Below, in pieces: positions 18,337 through 27,620 of a stretch of DNA of 64,000 nucleotides. Origin of the DNA: Flavobacteriaceae bacterium (GTDB taxonomy: Bacteria; Bacteroidota; Bacteroidia; Flavobacteriales; Flavobacteriaceae); assembly GCA_013003555.1 (NCBI GenBank), contig JABDIV010000022.1, positions 1 to 64,000 on the forward strand, given 5' to 3'. A program made the translations under genes and the position numbers. Below the pieces are notes generated by a model. It saw only the letters and a list, made by a program, of their open reading frames with translations. It did not search any database and was not told the origin of the DNA. Numbering within the stretch: position 1 is the stretch's first letter; every line of letters starts with the position of its first letter.

Positions 18337-19119
18337 TCAAACTTTTTCGATAAAACGCATAAAATAGTAGGATAATTCTTCAACACTTTCAATATAACTC
18401 ATATGTCCTCCACCTATTTCAATGATCTCTATCTCCCTGTTTTTTCTTAAATCATCTAAGGAAGATATAGGTACTAAATTATCCTTTGCGCCAATGATGA
18501 TTTGGGAAGGATAGCTCCCATTTACCATTACAGCGGTACGATCGATGCGAATTTTCATGCCTTTAAGAGCGGCTGTGATTCCTTCAACATCCATTAGGGC
18601 AGCCTTATTTTTTAATTTATTAATTTCCTTTTGAAACATTTCCCGGGTTTCGGCAGCGAATAACTGTGGAATGCTCATTCTAATAAAATTTTGTTTATCC
18701 TTTATAACGGCTTCAACTGCGCGGTCTCTGTTCAGCTGCTTTTCTGCATTATCTGCTTTTGGAGTAGAATTAATTAGAGATAGAGCCAGAACCTTCCGTG
18801 GAAAAAGTTCGGCAAAAGCTAAAGCTACATAACCCCCCATAGAATGCCCTGCCAAAATAACCCGATCGATTTCCAGATAATCAATCACAGCCTTAACCGC
18901 CTGAGCCATCTCCTCCATGGTATGAATTTCATTAAAAGAGCCACTTTTCCCATGTCCGGGTAAGTCAATGCTAACACACTTATATTCATTTGACAGGCCA
19001 TTTATCATAGACTTCCAAATGCTTTTATCTTCCAAAAAACCATGAAGAAAAACAATGGGCTGCCCAAAACCTATATCTTGAAAATGAAGATTTTGTTCTT
19101 TAAAGTAAATAGCAGCCAT
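18337..19119 (-). CDS. Alpha/beta hydrolase
   Basis: This 260-residue cytoplasmic protein has the alpha/beta-hydrolase core: oxyanion-hole HGFLED (26-31), DLPGHGKS (52-59), the nucleophile elbow AGHSMGGYVA with Ser93, an Asp in IIGAKDNLVP and the catalytic His in GGGHMSYIE. A helical cap lies between about 120 and 185. It resembles MenH/BioH-like or general carboxylesterases. The substrate cannot be assigned. It is monocistronic. Confidence 0.9.
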   Translation of the reverse strand: MAAIYFKEQNLHFQDIGFGQPIVFLHGFLEDKSIWKSMINGLSNEYKCVSIDLPGHGKSGSFNEIHTMEEMAQAVKAVIDYLEIDRVILAGHSMGGYVALAFAELFPRKVLALSLINSTPKADNAEKQLNRDRAVEAVIKDKQNFIRMSIPQLFAAETREMFQKEINKLKNKAALMDVEGITAALKGMKIRIDRTAVMVNGSYPSQIIIGAKDNLVPISSLDDLRKNREIEIIEIGGGHMSYIESVEELSYYFMRFIEKV

Positions 19120-19306
19120 TTTCAGGATTGTTAAAGATTAAATATTTTGAACGATAAACGTTATCGCCCTCAAGGAAGTTGAGTTCATAAATTATTGATT
19201 ATAAAAGTATTAATCACAACGTCCGACTTACAATAGCGCAAGAGTTGATTATTTTTTTTGTATATTTAGTAGAAACCAATTTAAATTTAATATAATCAAA
19301 ACAATT

Positions 19307-20506
19307 ATGAAAAATCCAAAAAAACTTTACGGACTGATAATTGCACTTATCTCCTTAGCTCTTTTGGGATATTTCATTACTGGTGGAACATTTAATTTTT
19401 CGCCAGATGAAGCGGCAGGTTCTACCATTGATGGTGTTGAAAAAGCTGAGAAGCGCCAAAGCGATCGATCAGATGTAAAAGTTGATTTTGAAGGAGAAGA
19501 TGTTCAGCAAATCCTTCAGGATCAAAATTTTCAGCAGCTGTTACAAAACGAAAGCTTTACAGCTTTGATGAAATCTCCTGAGTTTACTGCTCTTGCAGCC
19601 AATCCCCAGTTTTTGGAATTGGCCCAGAATTCATCTTTTAAGGCATTAGCTAAAAACGCTTCAATGATGGAACTCGCGAAATCACCAGCTTTTGGAGAGT
19701 TGGCAAGATCATCGAAATTCAAAGAGCTTCTGAAGACAGACAGCTTTATGGACCTTGCTAAATCACCAGCGTTTGAAGAATTGTCAAAATCACCGAGATT
19801 CAGTGAAGTGATGAAGTCGCCTGAATTTATGGACCTTGCAAGATCAGGTGTCTTTAATGAGCTGGCGAGGAATTCTGACTTTATAGGAATGACAATTAGC
19901 GGAACATTTATCAATATGGCCAAAAATCCGGCGTTTTTGAAATTAGCTAAAAATCCGGAGATGATGGAATTAGCGAAAAATGCCAAATTGAAGGAATTGG
20001 CTAAATATGATCAGTTCAAGGAATTGGCACAAAATCCCGATTTTCAAAAACTTGCTAAATCTGAGGTATTCAAAGAAATGGCTCGTAATGCAGATTTTAT
20101 GGGAATGACTCTTAGTGGGACTTTTGTCAATATGATGAAGAATCCTGCATTCCAGGAACTGGCTAATAAATCACAATTTATGAATTTGGCAAAGTCGCCG
20201 GCATTTTTTGAAATGGCTAAGAATCCTGCTTTTCAGGAGCTTGCTAAAAACGCGCAACTCATGAATTTAGCAAAGTCGCCGGCGTTTGTTGAAATGGCCA
20301 AAAACCCTGCTTTTCACGAGCTCGCGAAAACTTCACAATTTCTTGAAATGGCGAAGTCTCCCCAATTTCTTAAGATGGCCCAAAACCCGACATTTGCGGA
20401 ATTGGCTAAAAGTCCATCCTTCAATGAGTTGATGAAAAATGACACTTTTTCAAAACTGATGAGAAATGCTCAGTTTGCAGAATTGCAAAAACGCGCAATA
20501 AATTAA
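19307..20506 (+). CDS. Membrane-anchored protein of 36 tandem nine-residue repeats
   Basis: The protein has 399 residues. One transmembrane segment lies at 8-26 (YGLIIALISLALLGYFITG), and a charged linker runs to residue 71. Residues 72-395 are 36 uninterrupted units of nine residues with consensus (N/S)-P-x-F-x-x-(L/M)-(A/M)-(K/R), for example NPAFQELAK and SPAFVEMAK. No unit is lost or lengthened. Position 4 is nearly always Phe (or Met/Leu), position 7 Leu/Met and position 9 Lys/Arg/Gln. Units 13-15 and 21-23 (…GMT(I/L)SGTF…) show an eight-unit (72-residue) higher-order copy. Units 24-32 show a three-unit (27-residue) copy. A regular helical solenoid outside the inner membrane is likely. 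NP-rich STI1/ubiquilin motifs look superficially similar, but I do not recognise a family. It is monocistronic and ends in a strong terminator. Confidence 0.9.
   Translation: MKNPKKLYGLIIALISLALLGYFITGGTFNFSPDEAAGSTIDGVEKAEKRQSDRSDVKVDFEGEDVQQILQDQNFQQLLQNESFTALMKSPEFTALAANPQFLELAQNSSFKALAKNASMMELAKSPAFGELARSSKFKELLKTDSFMDLAKSPAFEELSKSPRFSEVMKSPEFMDLARSGVFNELARNSDFIGMTISGTFINMAKNPAFLKLAKNPEMMELAKNAKLKELAKYDQFKELAQNPDFQKLAKSEVFKEMARNADFMGMTLSGTFVNMMKNPAFQELANKSQFMNLAKSPAFFEMAKNPAFQELAKNAQLMNLAKSPAFVEMAKNPAFHELAKTSQFLEMAKSPQFLKMAQNPTFAELAKSPSFNELMKNDTFSKLMRNAQFAELQKRAIN
19520..20491 (+). repeat. 36 x 27-bp coding tandem repeat
   Basis: The DNA encodes the nine-residue repeats in register. DNA identity between units is mostly low, so the array is old. 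The last third (about 20140-20400) keeps clear 81-bp similarity, which points to more recent duplication of three-unit blocks. A 216-bp offset relates about 19844-19924 to 20060-20140. Confidence 0.88.
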
Positions 20507-20533
20507 GCGTGCTGAATCAAGTTTAAAAACAAT

Positions 20534-20575
20534 AATAAAGTGAGTCAATACCTATTGACTCACTTTATTTTTCAT
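20534..20575 (+). terminator. Strong rho-independent terminator
   Basis: A perfect 17-bp stem (20534-20550 with 20553-20569) closes a two-base CC loop and is followed by a T run. It ends the nine-residue-repeat gene. Confidence 0.92.
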
Positions 20576-20669
20576 ATAAATGATCAGTTCAAGTCCTAAA
20601 TCTTAATGAGAACGAATACCTCTAAGACAGATCGTTTTAGAGCGAAAATTTAAGATTAAACCAACCAAT

Positions 20670-23600
20670 ATGGCCAAAGCGATACGATTGCTTTTCTTTT
20701 TAATTTGCTTTCATGGTTTTGGGCAACTCGATTTGATAGAGACAACCGAAATGAAATTGGTGACCTATGATTACGGTCATAAGTATATACTTCCGCATGC
20801 GACGCGATGTTTTCATAAATCTCTCGAATTTCATAAAAGACTATTTGACTATGTGCCATCCGAGCGTATAACAATACTCATTCAGGATTTTGGTGATTTT
20901 GGAAATGCCGGTGCCACTGCTGTTCCAAAAAATGCCGTTAGCATGGGGCTTTCACCGTTCAGTTATGCATTTGAAACTAATCCGGCTGGTGAGCGGGTAT
21001 TTTCTATGATGAATCATGAATTGATTCATGTGGTTGCACTGGATAATGCCGCACCGTCTGATAGGTTCTTTAGGAGCCTGTTTTTAGGAAAAGTCGATCC
21101 GTCAAATGCTCATCCCGAATCCATGTTTTACAGTTACCTGACTACCCCGAGGCGTTATTCTCCGCGATGGTATCACGAAGGCTTGGCATCCTATTTGGAA
21201 ACCTGGATGAGTGGAGGGCTTGGACTGGCTTTAGGAAGCTATGATGAAATGGTTTTTAGAACCAAGGTGTTAGAAGGTGATCGAATCTATAGCCCCCAAG
21301 GTCTTGAATCAGAAGGTGTGACATCCGATTTTCAGGGACGTTCAAATTCATATCTGTACGGCACAAGATTTATGGGTTATCTGGCCTATTATTATAGCCC
21401 TGAAAAGCTGATTGAATGGGGTAAAAGAGGTGATAATTCGAAAAGATCTTTCTCCGGTCAGTTCAGGCATGTTTTCGGAAAATCCCTTGATCAGGCATGG
21501 GACGATTGGATCGCCTTCGAAAAGGAATGGCAGCAAAAAAATATTGATAAAATAAAGAATAATCCGGTTACGGAACCTGAATTGATAACTGATAGAATAA
21601 TTGGATCAGTGTCTTATCCCCAATTCGATCGAAAACGAAACATCATGTATATGGCAGTGAATTTTCCTGGGCAGATACCCCATATCGCATCGATGAATCT
21701 CTCTGATGGATCCTTTGGGAAGCTAACTGATATTAAAGGTGCGGCTCTTTTTTATGTATCCTCACTGATTTATGATCAAGAGCATGATGTCCTTTATTAT
21801 ACAACCGACAATGACCAATGGCGCGATCTAAACAGTTATGATCTGAAAACCGGCAAGAGTAAAAGGTTACAAAAGGATTTTAGAACAGGCGATCTGGCAT
21901 TTAATAAATCAGATGAAGCTATTTGGGGAATTAAACATTTAAACGGTCGATCATCGATTGTGAAAATTCCAAAAGAGAATATTGATAATAATTCAACCGA
22001 GCCTTACAGTACCTGGGAACGAAAGCACACCTTAGATTATGGGCATGATATTTTCGATATTGATATATCACCCGACGGTAAGAAATTAAGTGCGGCCGTC
22101 TCTGATTTGGTTGGAAATCAAGCTTTGATACTATATGATGTAAACGCCCTGGAGCGGAATGAGGTTCAGGCTGATACCATCTATAACTTTAAATTTACCT
22201 CCCCCCAGAGTTTTAGATTTTCTGAAGACGGTAAATTTCTGACAGGTTGCGCCTATGTTTCCGGGGTTAACAATATTTTTCGAGTGAACATGGAATCCAT
22301 GAATATCGAAGTAATGAGTAACGCGGTTACCGGATTTTTTAGACCCCTGATAATCGATGATGAGAGTGTGTTTGTTTTCAATTACAGCAGTAAAGGATTT
22401 CAACCCGCTCTGATACCAAATGAAGTTGGCATGAAGGTTTCTAAAATTGATTTTTTAGGAACGGCATCGTTTGATAAGCATCCCGTATTAGAATCGTGGG
22501 AGCTAGATTTTCCTCGAGAATCAGATCTTGATGTGGATTCAATAACCATTAATACAGGCACGTACAAAGCTGGTCAGCTAATGCAAGTCAATTATGGTTA
22601 CCCAACTGTAACTGGATATAAAGATAATATTGGGATTGGTTATCATATGAATATTTCAGATGCGTTGAGTTTTAAATCGCTCGACCTTTCAATTGCCTAT
22701 ACACCTAAGTCCTGGCGTACAACACGAACCTCTTCAATCGACGAAGAAATTGAAGATGACGAAGTGTTTCATTTTTCATTCGATGCCAAGTTGGGGAGTT
22801 ATCATATTCACGGGGGATATAATGAAGCTAATTTTTATGACTTGTTTGGGCCAACAAAATTTTCTCGTAAAGGATATGTGCTTAATATAAACTATGACAG
22901 ATCTTTACTATGGGATTCGCCCAAAAATCTTGATTTAAGCGTCGGTGCGGGAGCTTATTACGACCTTGATCAATCACCTGCTTTCCAGCAGATTGAAAGT
23001 AAAAATTTCGATGAAACTTTTTTCTTTGATTTTAATGTGTCCCTGGCTTATCGCAATTTGAGGAATTCGCTTGGAGCTGTCGATCATGAAAAAGGCATTA
23101 AAACCTCGATAGGCGGATCGATGACGTTGTCATCGGGGCGACTCTTTCCGAGAGCGATGGGAACATTTGATTATGGATTTCAATTACCTGTAAATCATGC
23201 ATCACTCTGGATTAGAAATTCTTTAGGGTATTCGTTTAGTAAAGAATTTAATCCGTTTACCCGCTATGCATTTGCTGCATTTGGTAATAATTATATCGAT
23301 TACAGATCATTCCGGCAATATCGATCTCCCTTTTCTTTTCCCGGACTGGGATTTGATGAAGACTTTTCCATAATAGCTCGGGCGTTTAATAAGAATATGC
23401 TCGAATTAGTTTTGCCCCCTATTCGAATCCGTAAATTGGGAACATATAACTTTTTTACTAATTGGATTCAACCAACAATTTTCGGATCTTTTTTATGGAC
23501 TGACAATGTTTCAAATGGAAAAAGATCATTTGCAGATATCGGTGTTCAAGTGGATACGCGCTTTGTGCTATTTGCACTAATGCCTTCAACGGTTTCGGTG

Positions 23601-23678
23601 GGATATGCCCGAGCATGGGATTTAGATGCTGATAATTCATTTGGGGAATTTATGATTTCCTTAAAATTACTTAAGTAA
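20670..23678 (+). CDS. Fusion of gluzincin-like peptidase domain, beta-propeller and outer-membrane barrel
   Basis: The protein has 1002 residues and a signal peptide (RLLFFLICFHGFG). An N-terminal peptidase-MA-like domain has HELIH (116-120) and a downstream YHEGLASYLE (168-177) whose Glu can be the third zinc ligand. Next comes a TolB/WD40-like beta-propeller (about 300-600) with repeated strands such as DIDISPDGKKLSAAVSD. The C-terminal 350 residues have alternating aromatic strands typical of an outer-membrane barrel (for example NINYDRSLLWDSPKNLDLSV). It should be an outer-membrane protein with a peptidase domain. The substrate and side of the membrane are unknown. The next gene starts at the base after its stop. 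Confidence 0.85.
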   Translation: MAKAIRLLFFLICFHGFGQLDLIETTEMKLVTYDYGHKYILPHATRCFHKSLEFHKRLFDYVPSERITILIQDFGDFGNAGATAVPKNAVSMGLSPFSYAFETNPAGERVFSMMNHELIHVVALDNAAPSDRFFRSLFLGKVDPSNAHPESMFYSYLTTPRRYSPRWYHEGLASYLETWMSGGLGLALGSYDEMVFRTKVLEGDRIYSPQGLESEGVTSDFQGRSNSYLYGTRFMGYLAYYYSPEKLIEWGKRGDNSKRSFSGQFRHVFGKSLDQAWDDWIAFEKEWQQKNIDKIKNNPVTEPELITDRIIGSVSYPQFDRKRNIMYMAVNFPGQIPHIASMNLSDGSFGKLTDIKGAALFYVSSLIYDQEHDVLYYTTDNDQWRDLNSYDLKTGKSKRLQKDFRTGDLAFNKSDEAIWGIKHLNGRSSIVKIPKENIDNNSTEPYSTWERKHTLDYGHDIFDIDISPDGKKLSAAVSDLVGNQALILYDVNALERNEVQADTIYNFKFTSPQSFRFSEDGKFLTGCAYVSGVNNIFRVNMESMNIEVMSNAVTGFFRPLIIDDESVFVFNYSSKGFQPALIPNEVGMKVSKIDFLGTASFDKHPVLESWELDFPRESDLDVDSITINTGTYKAGQLMQVNYGYPTVTGYKDNIGIGYHMNISDALSFKSLDLSIAYTPKSWRTTRTSSIDEEIEDDEVFHFSFDAKLGSYHIHGGYNEANFYDLFGPTKFSRKGYVLNINYDRSLLWDSPKNLDLSVGAGAYYDLDQSPAFQQIESKNFDETFFFDFNVSLAYRNLRNSLGAVDHEKGIKTSIGGSMTLSSGRLFPRAMGTFDYGFQLPVNHASLWIRNSLGYSFSKEFNPFTRYAFAAFGNNYIDYRSFRQYRSPFSFPGLGFDEDFSIIARAFNKNMLELVLPPIRIRKLGTYNFFTNWIQPTIFGSFLWTDNVSNGKRSFADIGVQVDTRFVLFALMPSTVSVGYARAWDLDADNSFGEFMISLKLLK

Positions 23679-24380
23679 ATGCAGTTGCTAATTTTAATCA
23701 TTCTGGCTCTTTCTCCTGGTGTGATGATCATGATTTATATGTATCTCCAGGATAAACACGAACCTGAACCCATGAGTCAGCTTTTGAGAGCATTCGGATT
23801 AGGTGTTTTAAGTATGTTGTTGGCCAGTGGGGTAACTTACTTAATATATAAGAACCTCCACTTGGAAAAAGGAAGCATGGCAGATATGGCGGTTAAGGCA
23901 TTTCTGGTCGTGGCACTGGTAGAGGAGGGTTCAAAATTCTTATTCATACGTGGATTCCTTTATCCAAATAAAAATTTTAACGAACCTTTTGACGGGATAA
24001 TTTATTCTCTAATGGTCGGCATGGGTTTTGCCATGACAGAAAATATTATTTATGTGATAAATGGCGATGGAGGAACAGCAATTTTAAGAATGTTTACCGC
24101 GGTGCCGGCTCATGCTGTTTTTGCTATCATTATGGGGTTTTACTTAGGAGAAGCCCAACTAGAAGAAAAACCGTCAACATTATACGCATCCATTGGTTTA
24201 ATCGCCGCCACATTGATGCATGGTATTTATGATTATTTTTTATTCCTTTCCTTTGTCCCTGGGCTTTGGATAGGGGCAATTGTTTCATTGATTTTAGGTT
24301 ATTTTATATCAAGAAAGGCCATTGAACTTCATCAGGATGCCAGTCCTTTCAAAATCGATAAGGAAGATGAAGAAATTTGA
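23679..24380 (+). CDS. PrsW-family intramembrane metalloprotease
   Basis: This 233-residue polytopic protein has about seven transmembrane helices. PrsW motifs are present: KHEPEP after the first helix, VEEGSKF (81-87, the EExxK motif), GFAMTEN (116-122) and a metal-site His in PAHAVFAI (145), with another His in LMHGIYDYF. In Bacillus, PrsW cleaves an anti-sigma factor. The target here is unknown. ATG follows the previous stop directly, so translation is coupled to the peptidase/propeller/barrel gene and the two may act together. Confidence 0.9.
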   Translation: MQLLILIILALSPGVMIMIYMYLQDKHEPEPMSQLLRAFGLGVLSMLLASGVTYLIYKNLHLEKGSMADMAVKAFLVVALVEEGSKFLFIRGFLYPNKNFNEPFDGIIYSLMVGMGFAMTENIIYVINGDGGTAILRMFTAVPAHAVFAIIMGFYLGEAQLEEKPSTLYASIGLIAATLMHGIYDYFLFLSFVPGLWIGAIVSLILGYFISRKAIELHQDASPFKIDKEDEEI

Positions 24381-24440
24381 AAGAACCGGATTTTATTATG
24401 ATAAAACAATTTCCTTAACTTTCCGGGCATATTTATTTAT

Positions 24441-25724
24441 ATGAATAAAACCAAAGAGACTTTTGCCCTCGGTTTTGGAATATTTGCCGCCTTTTTCGGT
24501 GCTGGAAACCTTATTTTACCTCCTCTTCTGGGCTTCAATTCAGGGCCCGACTGGTGGTTGGTCGCGATCGGATTTATTGCCTCTGCAACAATAATCCCGC
24601 TATTCGCCTTGCTGGCTCATGCGCGACTACAGGGTACAATGCTTGATTTTGGTAACAAGGCTTCACCCTTTTTCAGCCTGATTTTTTGCTTGTGTGTATA
24701 TGTAATTGCTATTACACTTCCTTGTCCAAGAACAGCTGCTGTAACCCATGAAATTGCAATAGCACCGTTTTTTGGAACTTCATCGCTTTTAACGAGTACT
24801 ATCTACTTCTTACTGGTGTTTGTTTTCGTTATGAATCGGAATAATGTATTACAAATCCTTGGAAAATATCTAACCCCATTAATCGCAATCATTCTTTTTG
24901 CAATTATTTCTATCGGAATTTTTTCAGCAGATCAGGAACTTAGACCATCAACTTTTGATATCCCGATGTTGAGTGGTTTTTTCGAGGGCTATCAAACCTA
25001 TGATGCCATCGCAGGACTGCTTACCGGCGGAATTGTAGTGATCTCATTAAATTTAAAAGGTTATACCTCATTCAAAGAGAAAAAGGGGATCATTGCCCGT
25101 TCTGGACTGATCGCCATGATGGGATTATTCATTATATATGCCGGATTGATTGCCTTAGGAGCCTTTTACAATTCACAATTTGCAGAAGAAATATCAAGAA
25201 CTGAATTACTTAATGGATTGAGCGTTAAAACCCTTGGCAGAATCGGTTCAACCTTTCTCAGTGTTTTGGTTGCCCTCGCCTGTTTTACAACAGCGGTTGG
25301 AATTATTGTTGGGACAGCCGATTTCTTTAAAGGCCTTTTTAAAGAATCAAAAAAAGCCTACCTGATCACGGCAATTTTATCCTGCGCAATTGGGATTTTG
25401 ATAGGGCAGTTAAACGTAAAATATATTATTGATGTGGCCTTACCGGCCTTAATGTTTATTTATCCGCTCACCATTGTGCTCATTTTTCTCAATGTTATCC
25501 CGGTAAGACTGGCGTCTCAAACTGTTTTCAGGGCAGTATTGCTGGTAACATTTATTTTCAGCATTCCTGATTTTCTTGGCTTCCTTCTTCCTGAAGGCTA
25601 TTTAGAAAATATAGTAGCTAATATCCCACTTGCGAAACACAATCTGGGATGGGTTCTCCCTGCTCTTCTGAGCTTTATTCTTGCAAATGTATTGGTGAAA
25701 AGAAGTACATCCGCATCCGGTTAG
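24441..25724 (+). CDS. brnQ: Branched-chain amino acid transporter BrnQ
   Basis: This 427-residue inner-membrane protein has about 12 transmembrane helices and the LIVCS family signature (FALGFGIFAAFFGAGNLILPP at the N-terminus, abridged here to its start). It imports Leu, Ile and Val with sodium or protons. The segment YQTYDAIAGLLTGGIVVISLN is also typical. Sixty bases separate it from prsW. Its stop interlocks with that of the converging aminopeptidase (4-base overlap). Confidence 0.94.
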   Translation: MNKTKETFALGFGIFAAFFGAGNLILPPLLGFNSGPDWWLVAIGFIASATIIPLFALLAHARLQGTMLDFGNKASPFFSLIFCLCVYVIAITLPCPRTAAVTHEIAIAPFFGTSSLLTSTIYFLLVFVFVMNRNNVLQILGKYLTPLIAIILFAIISIGIFSADQELRPSTFDIPMLSGFFEGYQTYDAIAGLLTGGIVVISLNLKGYTSFKEKKGIIARSGLIAMMGLFIIYAGLIALGAFYNSQFAEEISRTELLNGLSVKTLGRIGSTFLSVLVALACFTTAVGIIVGTADFFKGLFKESKKAYLITAILSCAIGILIGQLNVKYIIDVALPALMFIYPLTIVLIFLNVIPVRLASQTVFRAVLLVTFIFSIPDFLGFLLPEGYLENIVANIPLAKHNLGWVLPALLSFILANVLVKRSTSASG

Positions 25725-27016
25725 TTTCCTTTCATCAAATCCTCGATCTCTTCTGCTTCAATGGGAATATTTCGCATCAGGTTAAAGGGCTCCCCTGATT
25801 CCTGAATAACCACATCATCTTCTAATCGTATGCCGAAACCTTCATCTGGAATATAGATGCCCGGCTCTACAGTAAATACCATATTGGCTTTCATGGGCTC
25901 ATGCAGCAATCCATAATCATGGGTGTCTAAACCCATATGATGACTGGTGCCGTGCATAAAGAATTTTTTGTATGCCGGCCATTCTTTGTTTTCATTTTGA
26001 ACATCGGCCTTGTCTAACAATCCTAGTCCGAGCAACTCACGGGTCATTATCTTGCCGACTTCAACATGATATGCCTCCCATAATGTTCCGGGAACAAGCA
26101 TCTTTGTCGCTTCATTTTTTACTCTTAACACCGCCTGGTATATCTCCTTCTGACGCTTTGAAAACCGGCCAGAAACAGGTACCATTCGGGTCATATCCGA
26201 GGCGTAATTAGCATATTCGGCTCCTATATCCATCAAGATCAGTTCACCAGCCTGGCATTGCTGATTATTTTGAATGTAGTGCAAGACGTTTGCGTTTTTC
26301 CCTGAGGCAATAATTGGGGTATAGGCAAATTTTCGAGACCTTTTTCTTAAAAATTCATGCATGAACTCGGCTTCGATCTCGTATTCCCAAACACCTGGTT
26401 TAACAAATTCAAGAATTCTTCTAAAACCCGCTTCTGTTATGTCGCAAGCCTTCTGAATCAGATCGATCTCAATCGGGTCTTTAACTGAACGCAATCGCTG
26501 TAAGATCGGATTGCTTTTAGCAACGCTATGAGCTGGATATTTTTCCTTTATCCAAGCAGTGAAACGGTCCTCTCTTGTTTCGGTTTCAACCGAAGCCCGA
26601 TAGTGCTCATTGGTATTAATATAGATGGTATCGCACTGGGTCATCATTTCAAAGAGTATCTTTTCGAGATCCTTCAACCAATAAACCGTTTTTATCCCGG
26701 AAGTTTCATATGCTTTCTCCTTGGTTAGCTTCTCTCCTTCCCAGACTGCGATATGATCGTTGGTTTCCCTTAAGAAAAGTACCTCTCTGTGCTTTTTTTT
26801 CGGACAGTCGGGAAACAACACCAATATGCTTTCCTCCTGATCAACACCACTCAAGTAAAAAATATCCCTGTGCTGTTCAAAGGGAAGGGTGCTATCGGCA
26901 CTTATGGGATAAATGTCATTACTGTTGAATATGGCGATGCTGTTCGGCTTCAGCTGTGCCATAAAATTCTTTCTGTTTTTTAAGAACAAATCCGGATTTA
27001 TTGGGTGGTATTTCAT
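25721..27016 (-). CDS. pepP: Xaa-Pro aminopeptidase (aminopeptidase P, M24B)
   Basis: This 431-residue dimetal peptidase removes N-terminal residues before proline. An N-terminal AMP_N domain covers about 1-150. The pita-bread domain has the metal ligands D263 and D274 (LMDIGAEYANYASDMTRMV), the His of HGTSHHMGLD (355-364), E384 (TVEPGIYIP) and E399 (IRLEDDVV). No signal peptide is present, so it is cytoplasmic. Size and motifs match PepP. It converges on brnQ with no room for a terminator in between. Confidence 0.95.
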   Translation of the reverse strand: MKYHPINPDLFLKNRKNFMAQLKPNSIAIFNSNDIYPISADSTLPFEQHRDIFYLSGVDQEESILVLFPDCPKKKHREVLFLRETNDHIAVWEGEKLTKEKAYETSGIKTVYWLKDLEKILFEMMTQCDTIYINTNEHYRASVETETREDRFTAWIKEKYPAHSVAKSNPILQRLRSVKDPIEIDLIQKACDITEAGFRRILEFVKPGVWEYEIEAEFMHEFLRKRSRKFAYTPIIASGKNANVLHYIQNNQQCQAGELILMDIGAEYANYASDMTRMVPVSGRFSKRQKEIYQAVLRVKNEATKMLVPGTLWEAYHVEVGKIMTRELLGLGLLDKADVQNENKEWPAYKKFFMHGTSHHMGLDTHDYGLLHEPMKANMVFTVEPGIYIPDEGFGIRLEDDVVIQESGEPFNLMRNIPIEAEEIEDLMKGN

Positions 27017-27061
27017 GTTGAAGACTTTTGATCAAAAGTATAAATTTTTATCCGGCCGAAT

Positions 27062-27093
27062 AAAAAAAGCATCCGTTTTCGGATGCCTTTTTT
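27062..27093. terminator. Rho-independent terminator
   Basis: GCATCCG and CGGATGC around TTTT, with A and T runs on the two sides. It ends the small glycine-rich gene on the minus strand and insulates pepP just downstream. Confidence 0.88.
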
Positions 27094-27114
27094 AAACAAA
27101 ATATAAAATGTTTC

Positions 27115-27414
27115 TTATTTATTCATCGCATTTTTGATCGCTCCAATTACGGCCAAAACAATACCACCACCAACACCACCGCCGGCTACACTGCCAACTA
27201 TGCTTCCGAGATCCATGCTGCTAGAAGCTTCAGCAGCCTCTGCACCGCCAAGTCCAAGCATGCCAAGAACTGTTCCGCCGAGTCCGCCACCGAGTATTCC
27301 AACGATTGAATTCCACATGGTACCGAGAGAGAGCTTTTTCATTAGTGAACCAGCGACGTTTCCGCCAATTGCACCGCTTACCAATTGAATAATTAAAGGC
27401 AAATAGTCTTCCAT
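27115..27414 (-). CDS. Small glycine-rich membrane protein
   Basis: The protein has 99 residues with three or so hydrophobic glycine-rich segments: LPLIIQLVSGAIGGNVAGSL, IVGILGGGLGGTVLGMLGLGG and IVGSVAGGGVGGGIVLAVIG. The Gly-zipper pattern (GxxxG) suggests tightly packed membrane helices. Similar short proteins are common in Bacteroidota, with no known function. It is monocistronic with its own terminator. Confidence 0.75.
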   Translation of the reverse strand: MEDYLPLIIQLVSGAIGGNVAGSLMKKLSLGTMWNSIVGILGGGLGGTVLGMLGLGGAEAAEASSSMDLGSIVGSVAGGGVGGGIVLAVIGAIKNAMNK

Positions 27415-27620
27415 TGTCTTAATAATTTAGTAGTTAATTAATTAAAAGTAGCAATTATTTAACGATATGATAATTTAAAGAGTTAAATCTTAAAATATAA
27501 GCAGCTTTTATGTTAATTGAATATAAAATAGTAAATATGTTAAATTGACTTAATTTCGCAATGGTATTTTGACACTTTCAACTTCTTTAGTTAATTTCAG
27601 AAACTCAAAAACTAACCAAT
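27415..27620. other. Intergenic divergent region
   Basis: These 206 AT-rich bases lie between two divergent genes and should hold both promoters. I could not pick a -33/-7 pair with confidence. No RNA gene is visible. Confidence 0.4.

Noticed and set aside
19531-19986. A 151-residue minus-strand frame inside the nine-residue-repeat gene
   Set aside because: It is the mirror of the 27-bp repeat; the periodic sequence keeps stops out of this frame. The plus-strand product has a membrane anchor, conserved pattern and terminator.
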